The notes under the pieces: model-generated | Databases searched by the model: none | What the model was told of the DNA's origin: nothing | What the model saw: the letters and a program-made list of their open reading frames with translations, nothing else | DNA from: an uncultured Lachnospiraceae bacterium | GTDB lineage: Bacteria > Bacillota > Clostridia > Lachnospirales > Lachnospiraceae | NCBI GenBank assembly: GCA_902463835.1 | Contig: CABQGZ010000201.1 | Coordinates: forward strand, 1 to 6,404 | Length of the DNA stretch: 6,404 bases | Reading direction: 5' to 3' | In this document: in pieces, positions 1 to 6,170 of the stretch | Layout: every line of letters begins with the position of its first letter | Numbering within the stretch: position 1 is the stretch's first letter | Translations under genes and position numbers: made by a program

Positions 1-2
1 CC

Positions 3-53
3 TTCGGCATGGCTGTGAGCCGCCGCCTGGCCCGGACGAAGGACGGGATCTGA
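3..53 (+). CDS. C-terminal tail of an upstream gene (partial, unidentified)
   Basis: The frame beginning at base 3 reads FGMAVSRRLARTKDGI and stops at a TGA at 51-53, 19 bases before a strong terminator hairpin. A basic tail after a small non-polar stretch would suit the end of a membrane protein, but 16 residues cannot identify a family. The frame beginning at base 2 is also open to a TAA at 59-61 and gives a Pro/Gly-rich tail that looks less like a protein. The assignment rests mainly on the terminator directly downstream. Confidence 0.35.
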   Translation, partial: FGMAVSRRLARTKDGI

Positions 54-72
54 TCCGTTAAAAAATAGGGAA

Positions 73-116
73 AAGAAGGGGACACACGCCGTCAGGCGTG
101 TGTCCCCTTCTTGTTG
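73..116 (+). terminator. Rho-independent terminator of the upstream gene
   Basis: Bases 73-90 pair perfectly with 95-112 (18 bp) around a GTCA tetraloop, with a GC-rich core. The right side has only a short T-rich tail (TTCTTGTT). The left side is preceded by an A-rich run (60-74) that would serve as a T-tract on the opposite strand, so the hairpin could work in both directions. It isolates the operon downstream from read-through. Confidence 0.85.
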
Positions 117-444
117 ACATCGCGGTACCTGCGGAACCGTGCAGCACTGATGAATGGGGGCAAAACTCTGCAAGGACATCTCAGTTTGCTTCTTGCTGTT
201 GAACTCTGTTGTATTACATGCAGGTTACACTGTACAGCAGAGAAGAAAGCGGCGATCTGCGCTTTTCATACCGCGCCAGCGCTGCAAACGACCTGTGCCA
301 CAGGCGAGAAGGTTATTCTGCATTGCGTAGCTGCGTTTTTGTGAATAAGGGGTGGACAGACTGCGTCCAAGCGAGGAAATACTGGTGTTTATACACAAAA
401 AACTTGAGCAAAAAACAGCAGAAAGTAGAAAAAATAGAAGTGTG
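113..444. other. Gene-free stretch, about 330 bp
   Basis: I find no gene here that I can support. Short open frames exist on both strands (for example 111-344 and 209-448 on +, 225-572 on -), but they overlap one another, lack convincing ribosome binding sites and have low-complexity, Cys/Arg-rich translations that match no family I know. A 6-bp dyad at 292-304 (CCTGTG/CACAGG) is too short to interpret. The 3' part becomes A-rich (395-440), as is common just upstream of a promoter. The stretch may be decayed sequence or long upstream leader DNA. Confidence 0.6.
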
Positions 445-473
445 TTGACAACGAAAGAAGCGCATGATATGTT
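445..473 (+). promoter_or_regulatory. Sigma-A-type promoter of the regulator/transporter operon
   Basis: A perfect -35 box TTGACA (445-450) is followed after exactly 17 bp by TATGTT (468-473). A TG at 465-466 gives an extended -10. Transcription would start near 480, leaving a leader of about 75 nt before the first gene. The A-rich stretch just upstream (395-440) could act as an UP element. No other equally good promoter is seen before tctC. Confidence 0.75.
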
Positions 474-519
474 AAAAATGCAATGAGGGCAATACGCCAT
501 CATTATTTTTGCAAACGAT

Positions 520-535
520 ATGAGAACGTTCTCAT
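520..535. promoter_or_regulatory. LacI-family operator palindrome (perfect 16 bp)
   Basis: ATGAGAACGTTCTCAT is a perfect inverted repeat with a central CG, the layout typical of LacI/GalR operators, whose central CpG step is opened by the hinge helices. It ends 20 bp before the start codon of the LacI-family gene and lies about 40 bp downstream of the predicted transcription start. Repressor bound there would block elongation, or would occlude a weaker promoter with TTGCAA at 509-514. Autoregulation is inferred. No second copy of the site was noticed in the window. Confidence 0.75.
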
Positions 536-555
536 TTTGGGCGAGGGGTATTTGA

Positions 556-1551
556 ATGGTTGCTACGATCATCGACGTTGCGAAAAAATGTGGATACTCA
601 AAAGCAACTGTTTCGCGTGCATTTGCGTCTCCGGAAGCGGTTAGCGAGCGAGCAAAGGCCCGGATTTACGCTGCGGCAAATGAGCTGAATTATACGCCGA
701 ATCCAATCGCCCGAGCAATGGCTCGCCAGAAAACGGATAATATCACGTTTGTGATCCACGAAAATCAGTATCCTGCCATTCTGAATCCGTTCTATTCGTC
801 GGCTTTGGAAGCGATCATGCAGGAAACGATGAAACGGAACTATGGCCTTTTTGTCACTACAAATGACCATGTGCGTCTGCCCAGCGGAGAAGTGAGCATA
901 AAAAAGCACATGGATGGCGTTATCATAGCCGGACAAACAGACCGAAGTTCTATCGAAAGCTTTTGCAAACAGAACATTCCTGTTGTTGTGCTGAATAATC
1001 TGATCCAGATGGAACACTTGCCTTGCATCGCTGTTGACAACTATCATGGGGCAAAATGTGCCGCTGAACATTTGATTCAGAAGGGCCATCGACGGATCGC
1101 TTTGCTGGAGGGACGTTTTTCTCCCCAGATTTACCATGACCGTCACAATGGATACATGGACGCGATCGTTAGTGCCGGACTCACAGTAGATCCTTTGTTT
1201 ATACGGGATGTGGATGCCAATGAGCTGTGCGCGGAAACTTGTGCCCGTGAAATGCTGAGCTGCCCGGAGCGGCCGACTGCGCTGCTATGTACCAATGATA
1301 CCATTGCGGTAGGAGCGATGAAGGCTGCGATGCGTATGGGACTCCGGATTCCGGAAGATGTAGCAGTGATCGGATTTGATGACAGCTATGTCAGCCGGGT
1401 CATTGAACCGGAGTTGACCACGGTGCGGATCGATTCCCTTCAGATGGGCAAGTTAGCGGTAGAAATGCTGTTTCGCCTGATCGACGGGGAAGAGCTTTCG
1501 GAATGGTATATTGAAATGCCAACAGAACTGATCGTTCGCGGAACCACTTGA
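556..1551 (+). CDS. LacI/GalR-family transcriptional regulator
   Basis: This 331-residue protein has the standard length and layout of a LacI-family repressor. The N-terminal helix-turn-helix spans about residues 4-23 (TIIDVAKKCGYSKATVSRAF), followed by the hinge around 45-60 with the motif NYTPNPIARAMARQ. The rest is a periplasmic-binding-protein-like effector domain with typical C-terminal signatures (CTNDTIAVGAMKAAMRMG, then VAVIGFDDS, then LTTVRI). The recognition helix carries K16-A17 at the two specificity positions, and the minor-groove hinge residue is Met55 where Leu is usual. The ATG at 556 follows GAGGGG at 7 nt and places the HTH right at the N-terminus, as expected. It is the first gene of the operon and probably controls it, and itself, through the palindrome at 520-535. 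The effector is unknown; a carboxylate or a derivative would fit the transporter. Whether it represses or activates cannot be read from the sequence. Confidence 0.95.
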   Translation: MVATIIDVAKKCGYSKATVSRAFASPEAVSERAKARIYAAANELNYTPNPIARAMARQKTDNITFVIHENQYPAILNPFYSSALEAIMQETMKRNYGLFVTTNDHVRLPSGEVSIKKHMDGVIIAGQTDRSSIESFCKQNIPVVVLNNLIQMEHLPCIAVDNYHGAKCAAEHLIQKGHRRIALLEGRFSPQIYHDRHNGYMDAIVSAGLTVDPLFIRDVDANELCAETCAREMLSCPERPTALLCTNDTIAVGAMKAAMRMGLRIPEDVAVIGFDDSYVSRVIEPELTTVRIDSLQMGKLAVEMLFRLIDGEELSEWYIEMPTELIVRGTT

Positions 1552-1587
1552 GATTCTTTTTATCAAAACAAAAAACGAGGTGAAGAA

Positions 1588-2580
1588 ATGCGGATCACAT
1601 TTGTGAATGTCGGATATGGCGATGCCATTTTGATGGAATCAGACACGGGCTATACGGCGCTCTTAGATGGAGGCGGCAATCTGCCGCAAGAGTTTGAGGG
1701 AGATCCTTACCGTGTTCGCTGCGCCGAATATTTGCGAACCCGACAGATCCATCATATTGATGCGCTGCTGATTTCTCACATTCATGAGGACCATGTCTGT
1801 GGCTTGCTACCGATGCTGAAGGATGTGAGTGTTGGCGCCATTTATGTACCCTACCCGGCAGAACCGTTCTTGAAGGGCAAGCCCTTAGAAGCAAAAGAAG
1901 GGGCGGCCAGAAGTGTTCCCTTGTATACGGCGGCTTTGAACAGCTACCGTGAGATCATATCGGATGCGAATGCCAAACAAATTCCGGTCCATGTGCTCCA
2001 TCCTGATGACCAGCTGGATTTGGCGGAGGATCTGAAAATCAGCGTCTTGGCACCGAAGGAAAAGAACATCAGCGATTACATGGCTTTCATAGAGCGGGCC
2101 TATGATGAAACAGACATGGATGTGATCACAGAGATCCTGACCAAGTTAGACGCTATGTCCAATCACACCAGCTTCCTGTTGAGGATCGAAGCAGGGGATG
2201 AAGTTTTTCTGACGGCAGCAGATAGTTGCCCCGGCGACTGGGACGAGGTCGATATTTCTTTGCTCAAAAATGTAACCGTTCTCAAATTGCCGCATCACGG
2301 TCAAGTTGATAGTATTTCAGAACAATTTATGGGAGATATGCCGCTGCGGTATGTGATCACAACTGCATCCTCGGATCGCCGCTACCGGAGTGCAAATGCT
2401 GAGGTTTATGAGCGGCTTTTGGCCATGTGCCCCGCAAACCGGCCGCCGCAATTCCTTTTCACGGACGAACGATCTTACCCCCCATATTTCCACCAGCCTG
2501 ACGGTTTTCAGGCCATCACTCTTGTGATCGATTCTGGAAGTATTACTCCGGAATTTATCAAATTTACCACCAAACACTAA
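1588..2580 (+). CDS. ComEC/Rec2-like metallo-beta-lactamase-fold hydrolase (stand-alone)
   Basis: This 330-residue protein matches the extracytoplasmic MBL domain of the competence protein ComEC but is free-standing, with no membrane segments and no signal peptide, so it is probably cytoplasmic. The N-terminal strand reads FVNVGYGDAILMES (ComEC-like xVGxGDAxL), then LLDGGG (25-30), then the metal motif HIHEDH (H64, H66, D68, H69). SNHTSFLLRI follows near 191-200, then D212 in TAAD, the usual bridging aspartate position, and LKLPHHG with H236-H237. The GHP motif common near the C-terminus of ComEC-type domains is not seen; the region reads RYRSANAEVYERL. A two-metal hydrolase is therefore likely, but the substrate (ester, lactone, phosphodiester or other) is unknown. 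The start is supported by GAGGTG upstream. It lies 36 bp after the regulator and 16 bp before tctC, with no terminator on either side. DNA uptake is unlikely because no ComEC channel domain or com genes are present. Confidence 0.85.
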   Translation: MRITFVNVGYGDAILMESDTGYTALLDGGGNLPQEFEGDPYRVRCAEYLRTRQIHHIDALLISHIHEDHVCGLLPMLKDVSVGAIYVPYPAEPFLKGKPLEAKEGAARSVPLYTAALNSYREIISDANAKQIPVHVLHPDDQLDLAEDLKISVLAPKEKNISDYMAFIERAYDETDMDVITEILTKLDAMSNHTSFLLRIEAGDEVFLTAADSCPGDWDEVDISLLKNVTVLKLPHHGQVDSISEQFMGDMPLRYVITTASSDRRYRSANAEVYERLLAMCPANRPPQFLFTDERSYPPYFHQPDGFQAITLVIDSGSITPEFIKFTTKH

Positions 2581-2583
2581 TTA

Positions 2584-2590
2584 AGGAGGA
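2584..2590 (+). promoter_or_regulatory. Strong ribosome binding site of tctC
   Basis: AAGGAGG lies 6 bases before the ATG at 2597, an almost complete anti-Shine-Dalgarno match. It fixes the tctC start and predicts high translation, consistent with a binding protein needed in excess over its membrane partners. Confidence 0.8.
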
Positions 2591-2596
2591 ACCACG

Positions 2597-3622
2597 ATGA
2601 AAAGCAAGAAACTCTTATCCCTGCTTCTCGCTCTGGCCATGGTCATGAGCATGGCTGCTTGCGGCGCAAAGACCAACGAGCCCCCCGCGACCTCCGGTAC
2701 TCCGTCTGAGACGGGTGCCCCTGCTACGGAAGAACTGAATTGGCCCACCAAGGAGATCACCTTGATCCAGCCTTGGAGCCTGGGCGGCGGTCCTGACGTG
2801 ATCACCCGTCAGATCGCCTCTTACAGCGACAAGATCCTGGGTGTCCCCATGATCGTTGAAAACCATACCGGCGGTTCCGGTACCATCGGCATGAACGATT
2901 TTCTGGAGGCTGAGGACGATGGCTACACGCTGTTCTGCTGCAACGGTCCTCTGTTTTCTCTGACTCCCAGCTTTATTGATGTGGACTATACCATTGATGA
3001 CATCAGCCCCATCTGCGGTATCCGTATCACGGAGTTTGTCATCCTCAGCAACGCATCCAGCAAGATTACCAACATTCAGGAGCTGAAGGATTACGCTGCC
3101 GCTGGCCACACGGTGAAATATGCAACTACCGGCGGCCCCGGCAATGACAGCTACACCATGATCTCCGCACTGTTCGCCCTTCTGGACATCCCCTGCGAGG
3201 CAGTGCCTTATGACGGCGGCCAGGAAGCGATCAACGCTCTGGTTGGCGGCCATGTGGATATTGCCATCGGTTCTCCCCCGACCTATCGCGACTATGTGAT
3301 CAACGGTCAGCTGAACTGCCTGGGCACCTTTATCCCCGAAGGTCTGGATGTGGAAGGCATTGGCCACATTGCTTCCTTCAAGGAGCAGGGCATTGACGTG
3401 GAGTTCACCGGTATGGACTATCTGGCCGTCCGTTCCTCTGTCGATCCCCGTATCCAGGAAAAGCTGCGCGAGTTTGTTCTGGAAGTGTATGCCGATCCTG
3501 AGTTCCAGGCGTTCATGGCTGGCATGGGCATGAAGGCATGGGATTCCGATGCTGCCGAGATCCTGAGCATGATCGATTCCCAGACTGAGGCTATGAGTCA
3601 GTACATCCCTCTGGTTCAGTAA
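2597..3622 (+). CDS. tctC: TctC/Bug-family solute-binding lipoprotein of a tripartite tricarboxylate transporter
   Basis: This 341-residue extracytoplasmic binding protein belongs to the TctC (Bug) family. Residues 1-21 form a lipoprotein signal: basic start, Leu/Ala/Met core, lipobox MAAC with C22 as the lipidated residue. A Pro/Thr/Ser/Glu-rich linker follows to about residue 47. The mature domain opens with the family ligand loop PWSLGGGPDVITR (59-71), including the GGxxD-type aspartate D67, then VENHTGGSGTIG (87-98) and DDGYTL (107-112). Later segments (TTGGPGNDSY, GGHVDIAIGSP) also fit the family. The ligand is probably a small mono- to tricarboxylate bound through waters and main-chain amides, but specificity cannot be predicted; family members bind citrate, glutamate, aspartate, nicotinate, aromatic acids and others. 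Codons are strongly biased to C/G endings compared with the two preceding genes, suggesting high expression. It would deliver ligand to the TctA/TctB complex encoded next. Confidence 0.93.
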   Translation: MKSKKLLSLLLALAMVMSMAACGAKTNEPPATSGTPSETGAPATEELNWPTKEITLIQPWSLGGGPDVITRQIASYSDKILGVPMIVENHTGGSGTIGMNDFLEAEDDGYTLFCCNGPLFSLTPSFIDVDYTIDDISPICGIRITEFVILSNASSKITNIQELKDYAAAGHTVKYATTGGPGNDSYTMISALFALLDIPCEAVPYDGGQEAINALVGGHVDIAIGSPPTYRDYVINGQLNCLGTFIPEGLDVEGIGHIASFKEQGIDVEFTGMDYLAVRSSVDPRIQEKLREFVLEVYADPEFQAFMAGMGMKAWDSDAAEILSMIDSQTEAMSQYIPLVQ

Positions 3623-3630
3623 GTGACTGA

Positions 3631-3666
3631 GGTGCCCTGAGTCCTTGGGCTTGGGGCACTCCTTTT
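3631..3666 (+). terminator. Intra-operon partial terminator between tctC and tctB
   Basis: Bases 3631-3643 pair with 3648-3660 around a CTTG loop. The run GTGCCC/GGGCAC is strictly paired; several of the other pairs are G-T wobbles. CCTTTTT (3661-3667) follows. It sits in the 62-bp gap just after the tctC stop. A leaky hairpin here, with 3'-end protection of the tctC message, would yield more binding protein than membrane subunits, a familiar arrangement in transport operons. Because tctB follows on the same strand with its own ribosome binding site, I infer attenuation rather than a full stop. Confidence 0.7.
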
Positions 3667-3684
3667 TAACTGAGGTGTGTTATT

Positions 3685-4149
3685 ATGAAAATCAAGTATA
3701 ACCATGAGATCATATCGGGCATCGTGTTTGCCCTTATCAGCTCTTTTTTATGGTTTTCTATCCCTACGCAGGTCAAGACGATGGAGAAAACCGCTATTAC
3801 CGCACAGACGCTTCCTAAAATCGCCATCGGCGGCATGTTTGTTTTTGCCGTCTGCCTTTTGCTGGAAGGCATCTTTATGAAGGAAAAAGAGGAATTGACC
3901 GTCACGAAGGAATCCTTTCATTCCGCTGCCTTCAAGAAGGAACTGCGCTCCATTCTCTATTGCCTGTTCCTTGTTGCCTACTGCTTTATGGTGAAACCTT
4001 TTGGTTTTGTCATCTCCACCGTGATCCTGGTTCTTGCGATCATGGTGTACTATGGTGCCAGAAAATGGTATTACTATGCGATCCCCCTTGCCATGGTAGG
4101 CATCGTATATTATGTATTCCGAGTCGTGCTTCACGTCTCTCTGCCGTAA
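3685..4149 (+). CDS. tctB: TctB-family small membrane subunit of the tripartite tricarboxylate transporter
   Basis: This 154-residue hydrophobic protein has the size and pattern of TctB. A first membrane segment lies at about residues 9-26, then a polar outer loop, then a second segment (about 46-64). A charged cytoplasmic stretch rich in Lys/Glu (about 65-88) is followed by further hydrophobic spans from about 89 to the end, with a GFVIST turn and a YYGARKW polar break. The C-terminus VFRVVLHVSLP resembles the LGVPLP ending typical of TctB. Its exact function in the transporter is not defined; it is needed together with TctA. The family varies widely in sequence, so the call leans on its location between tctC and tctA. 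The start is supported by TGAGGTG upstream. The gap to tctA is 18 bp. Confidence 0.88.
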   Translation: MKIKYNHEIISGIVFALISSFLWFSIPTQVKTMEKTAITAQTLPKIAIGGMFVFAVCLLLEGIFMKEKEELTVTKESFHSAAFKKELRSILYCLFLVAYCFMVKPFGFVISTVILVLAIMVYYGARKWYYYAIPLAMVGIVYYVFRVVLHVSLP

Positions 4150-4167
4150 CGGGGAAGGAGGAAGATC

Positions 4168-5688
4168 ATGGAACAATTTTTAGGCGGTTTGGAAATTCTG
4201 TTGAATTGGCAGAACTTCTTGATTATCCCCGTCGGCCTGGTTATTGGCATCGTGGTCGGAGCAATTCCCGGCCTGACCTCTGACCTTGGCATTATCTTGT
4301 GCATTCCTCTGACCTACGGCATGGACCCGACCATGGCGATCTTGATGCTGTTGGCCATTTATTGCGGCGGTACCTACGGCGGCTCGATCACGGCGATCCT
4401 CATCAATACGCCCGGTACATCCGCCAATGCGGCAACACTGTTTGACGGCTATCCGATGACCGTCAAAGGGCAGGCGTTTAAGGCCCTGCAAATGGCCTTG
4501 TACGCCTCTACGATCGGCGGTCTGATCAGTGCGTTTTCTCTGCTGTTTCTGGCTCCGCTGATCGCAAAGATCACCCTGCTCTTTGGCCCTGCGGAATATT
4601 TTGCGCTGGCGGTGTTCGGACTGTCTGTTATCGCCGGTGTGTCGAATGACAGCATTTTCAAGGGCCTGATTGCTGCATGCCTTGGTTTGTTCATGACCAC
4701 GATCGGCGTGGATTCTATCAGCGGTACAGCGCGGTTCCTGTTTGGTCAGAAGAAGCTGATGGCCGGTATCGACCTCATTATTGCGCTGATCGGTATGTTC
4801 GCCATCTCTGAAATTCTGACCAAATCTAAATATGATCCCAAAACGGATCATAAAATTTATGACCCCAAGGCCCTGACGAAGGATAAGATCACAAAAGAGG
4901 AATATCGGCGCTGCCGCAAGCCCATTGGCATTGGTTCTCTTGTCGGTGTCATCATTGGCGCAACGCCCGGCACTGGCGGCGGTTTGGCGGCGTTTATTGC
5001 TTACAATCAGGTCAAGCAGGCGTCCAAGCACCCGGAAACGTTCGGCAAGGGTGAGATCGAGGGCGTGGCTGTTGCGGAATCTGCCAACAACGGCGCTTGC
5101 GGTGCAACTATGATCCCCATGCTGACGCTGGGTGTCCCCGGTGACGGTGCAACGGCCATTCTGATGGGCGCATTCATGCTTCACGGCATGGTTCCCGGTC
5201 CGTCCTTGTTTGCCGAGCAGGGCAACGTTCTTTATGCCATCATGCTGGGCCTGCTCGTGGTGAATGTGTTCATGTATATCGTGGGCACTGGTTTGACCCG
5301 GTTTTATGCGCATATTACCCGCATTCCCTATGAGATTCTGGCTCCCATCGTACTGACATTCTGCATTGCAGGCTCTTATTCTACCAACAACCGCATCTAT
5401 GATATTTATATCATTTTGATTTTCGGTATCGTTTCTTACTTCCTGCGGCGCATGGGCTTCCAACTGGTGCCTATTCTGCTGGGCATCGTGCTTGGACCTC
5501 TGGCTGAAAAGAACTTCCGCCGTGCCATGGTCATTTCTGAAGGCAGCTTCAGCATTTTCTTCACTCGTCCGATCAGCTGCGCGTTCATTTTGATCGCGAT
5601 TGTGTCCGTGGCAATTTTTGGCATCCGGAACTACAAGTCCAGAAAGCTGGCAAAGCAGAATACTGCTGAAACTTCCGAGAGAAAATAA
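4168..5688 (+). CDS. tctA: TctA-family large permease subunit of the tripartite tricarboxylate transporter
   Basis: This 506-residue polytopic membrane protein is full length for TctA and carries its signatures. GAIPGLT (31-37), YGGSITAILINTPGT (70-84) and DGYPM (93-97) lie in the N-terminal half. A second copy of the fold is visible as GATPG (264-268), ESANNGACGATMIPMLTLG and GVPGD (322-326), reflecting the family's internal duplication. The Pro-Gly motifs probably form the substrate and ion pathway. The N-terminal half ends in ALIGMFAISEIL, and a polar cytoplasmic loop rich in Lys and Asp separates the halves. Transport is expected to be secondary, driven by a cation gradient, with TctC delivering ligand. 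The ATG is preceded by a strong GGAAGGAGG site. It is the last gene of the unit; the next feature downstream is a terminator. No frameshift or missing motif is seen. Confidence 0.96.
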   Translation: MEQFLGGLEILLNWQNFLIIPVGLVIGIVVGAIPGLTSDLGIILCIPLTYGMDPTMAILMLLAIYCGGTYGGSITAILINTPGTSANAATLFDGYPMTVKGQAFKALQMALYASTIGGLISAFSLLFLAPLIAKITLLFGPAEYFALAVFGLSVIAGVSNDSIFKGLIAACLGLFMTTIGVDSISGTARFLFGQKKLMAGIDLIIALIGMFAISEILTKSKYDPKTDHKIYDPKALTKDKITKEEYRRCRKPIGIGSLVGVIIGATPGTGGGLAAFIAYNQVKQASKHPETFGKGEIEGVAVAESANNGACGATMIPMLTLGVPGDGATAILMGAFMLHGMVPGPSLFAEQGNVLYAIMLGLLVVNVFMYIVGTGLTRFYAHITRIPYEILAPIVLTFCIAGSYSTNNRIYDIYIILIFGIVSYFLRRMGFQLVPILLGIVLGPLAEKNFRRAMVISEGSFSIFFTRPISCAFILIAIVSVAIFGIRNYKSRKLAKQNTAETSERK

Positions 5689-5700
5689 TCGAACGGAAAA

Positions 5701-5761
5701 CGTCCCCGCTCAGTTTGAAAACAAAACTCTCTGCTTTGAGGGAGTGCGCTGACTGGGGATG
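5701..5761 (+). other. Weak imperfect stem-loop in the tctA 3' untranslated region
   Basis: CGTCCCC (5701-5707) can pair with GGGGATG (5755-5761), one pair being a G-T wobble, and the flanking CTCAG/CTGA segments add partial complementarity. The 47-nt interior has no clear continuous stem. It may be a modest structure shielding the 3' end of the message, or chance. There is no T-tract, so it is not a terminator by itself. Confidence 0.3.
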
Positions 5762-5790
5762 ACTTGGCAGACGAACTTAGGCCAACATTA

Positions 5791-5828
5791 AAAACAAGGG
5801 GCTTTCTTTACGAAGGCCCCTTGTTTTG
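5791..5828 (+). terminator. Rho-independent terminator of the tct operon
   Basis: Bases 5791-5806 pair with 5812-5827 over 16 positions, with a single T-G wobble, around the loop TTTAC. A GGGGC/GCCCC core is flanked by AAAACAA and TTGTTTT, so the T-tract overlaps the outer stem. It lies about 100 bp after the tctA stop. The A-rich left arm means it could also work on the minus strand. Confidence 0.9.
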
Positions 5829-5845
5829 TAGAAAAAACCGACTGA

Positions 5846-6014
5846 TACCTTGCTACTGCCGATGGCGGCCTAAAGCGAATCGCGGATATCATGGAAAAAG
5901 TTGTGCCGTTCGGCTCTGATTTATATTGTAGGCGGCTTGGGAGTCCTGATCATGCACATCAGCGTAGTACCGGAAATGTTTGCCCTGATTTTCAAGAGCG
6001 CCTTTACACCTAAA
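5846..6014 (+). pseudogene. Frameshifted internal fragment of a sodium:alanine symporter (AGCS family)
   Basis: Two frames together read as one conserved block of the AGCS (AlsT/DagA-type) sodium:amino-acid symporters. In the first frame, 5864-5911 gives GGLKRIADIMEKVVPF. In the second, 5913-6014 gives ALIYIVGGLGVLIMHIS followed by VVPEMFALIFKSAFTPK. Intact family members read VPFMALIY across the junction, so a 2-base loss at about 5911-5913 explains the shift. Upstream, YLATAD directly precedes the block and a TGA at 5843-5845 closes that frame. The 5' and 3' ends of the gene are absent; only about 50 of the usual 450 or more residues remain. There is no ribosome binding site or promoter. 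It is a dead remnant of a transporter, directly after the terminator of an intact transporter operon. Confidence 0.8.
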
Positions 6015-6170
6015 ATGGACGATGAATTGGCATTTCTCTTAGCAGAGGCACATCATAACCTTGGCTAGTTAGAAGGACTGATTCAATATGCGCCCAACAG
6101 AATCCCTTTTTGTGACTTGATGGTTTTGAAGGAATGCACCAATTCTTGCTATCCCTCAATCATTATTTTT
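6015..6170 (+). pseudogene. Fragment resembling the N-terminal region of a Fic-family protein, interrupted by a stop
   Basis: Reading from 6015 gives MDDELAFLLAEAHHNLG, a TAG at 6066-6068, then LEGLIQYAPNRIPFCDLM followed by VLKEC (6069-6137). The pattern LLxEAxxxLGxLxGL, followed by PN and a later [EC/EA]xxS segment, resembles the N-terminal helical region of Fic-domain proteins (Fic_N), where Q, R or E normally stands at the stop position; CAG to TAG is the simplest change. The catalytic Fic motif HPFxxGNGR is absent, so nothing functional remains. The fragment follows the symporter remnant in the same frame without a gap. Family assignment is tentative, from pattern only. Confidence 0.45.

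Noticed and set aside
114..142. TTGACA just after the upstream terminator as a promoter
   Set aside because: No acceptable -10 box at 16-18 bp spacing (the sequence there is GC-rich).
111..448. Overlapping small open frames (77 and 79 residues on +)
   Set aside because: They overlap each other, one starts inside the terminator tail, neither has a good ribosome binding site, and the translations match no known family.
225..572. Minus-strand open frame of 115 residues running across the promoter and operator
   Set aside because: It would be antisense to the regulatory region and the lacI start. The hydrophobic stretch arises from the A-rich promoter region; no ribosome binding site was found.
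1588..2580. True competence/DNA-uptake ComEC gene
   Set aside because: No competence membrane domain, no signal peptide and no com neighbours; only the MBL fold is shared.
2615..3367. 250-residue minus-strand open frame opposite tctC
   Set aside because: A shadow of the C/G-ending codons of tctC, whose lipobox and family motifs are unmistakable.
4180..5463. 427-residue minus-strand open frame opposite tctA
   Set aside because: A shadow frame: its His/Arg/Gln/Asp-rich composition mirrors hydrophobic codons of the true TctA gene, which has all family motifs.
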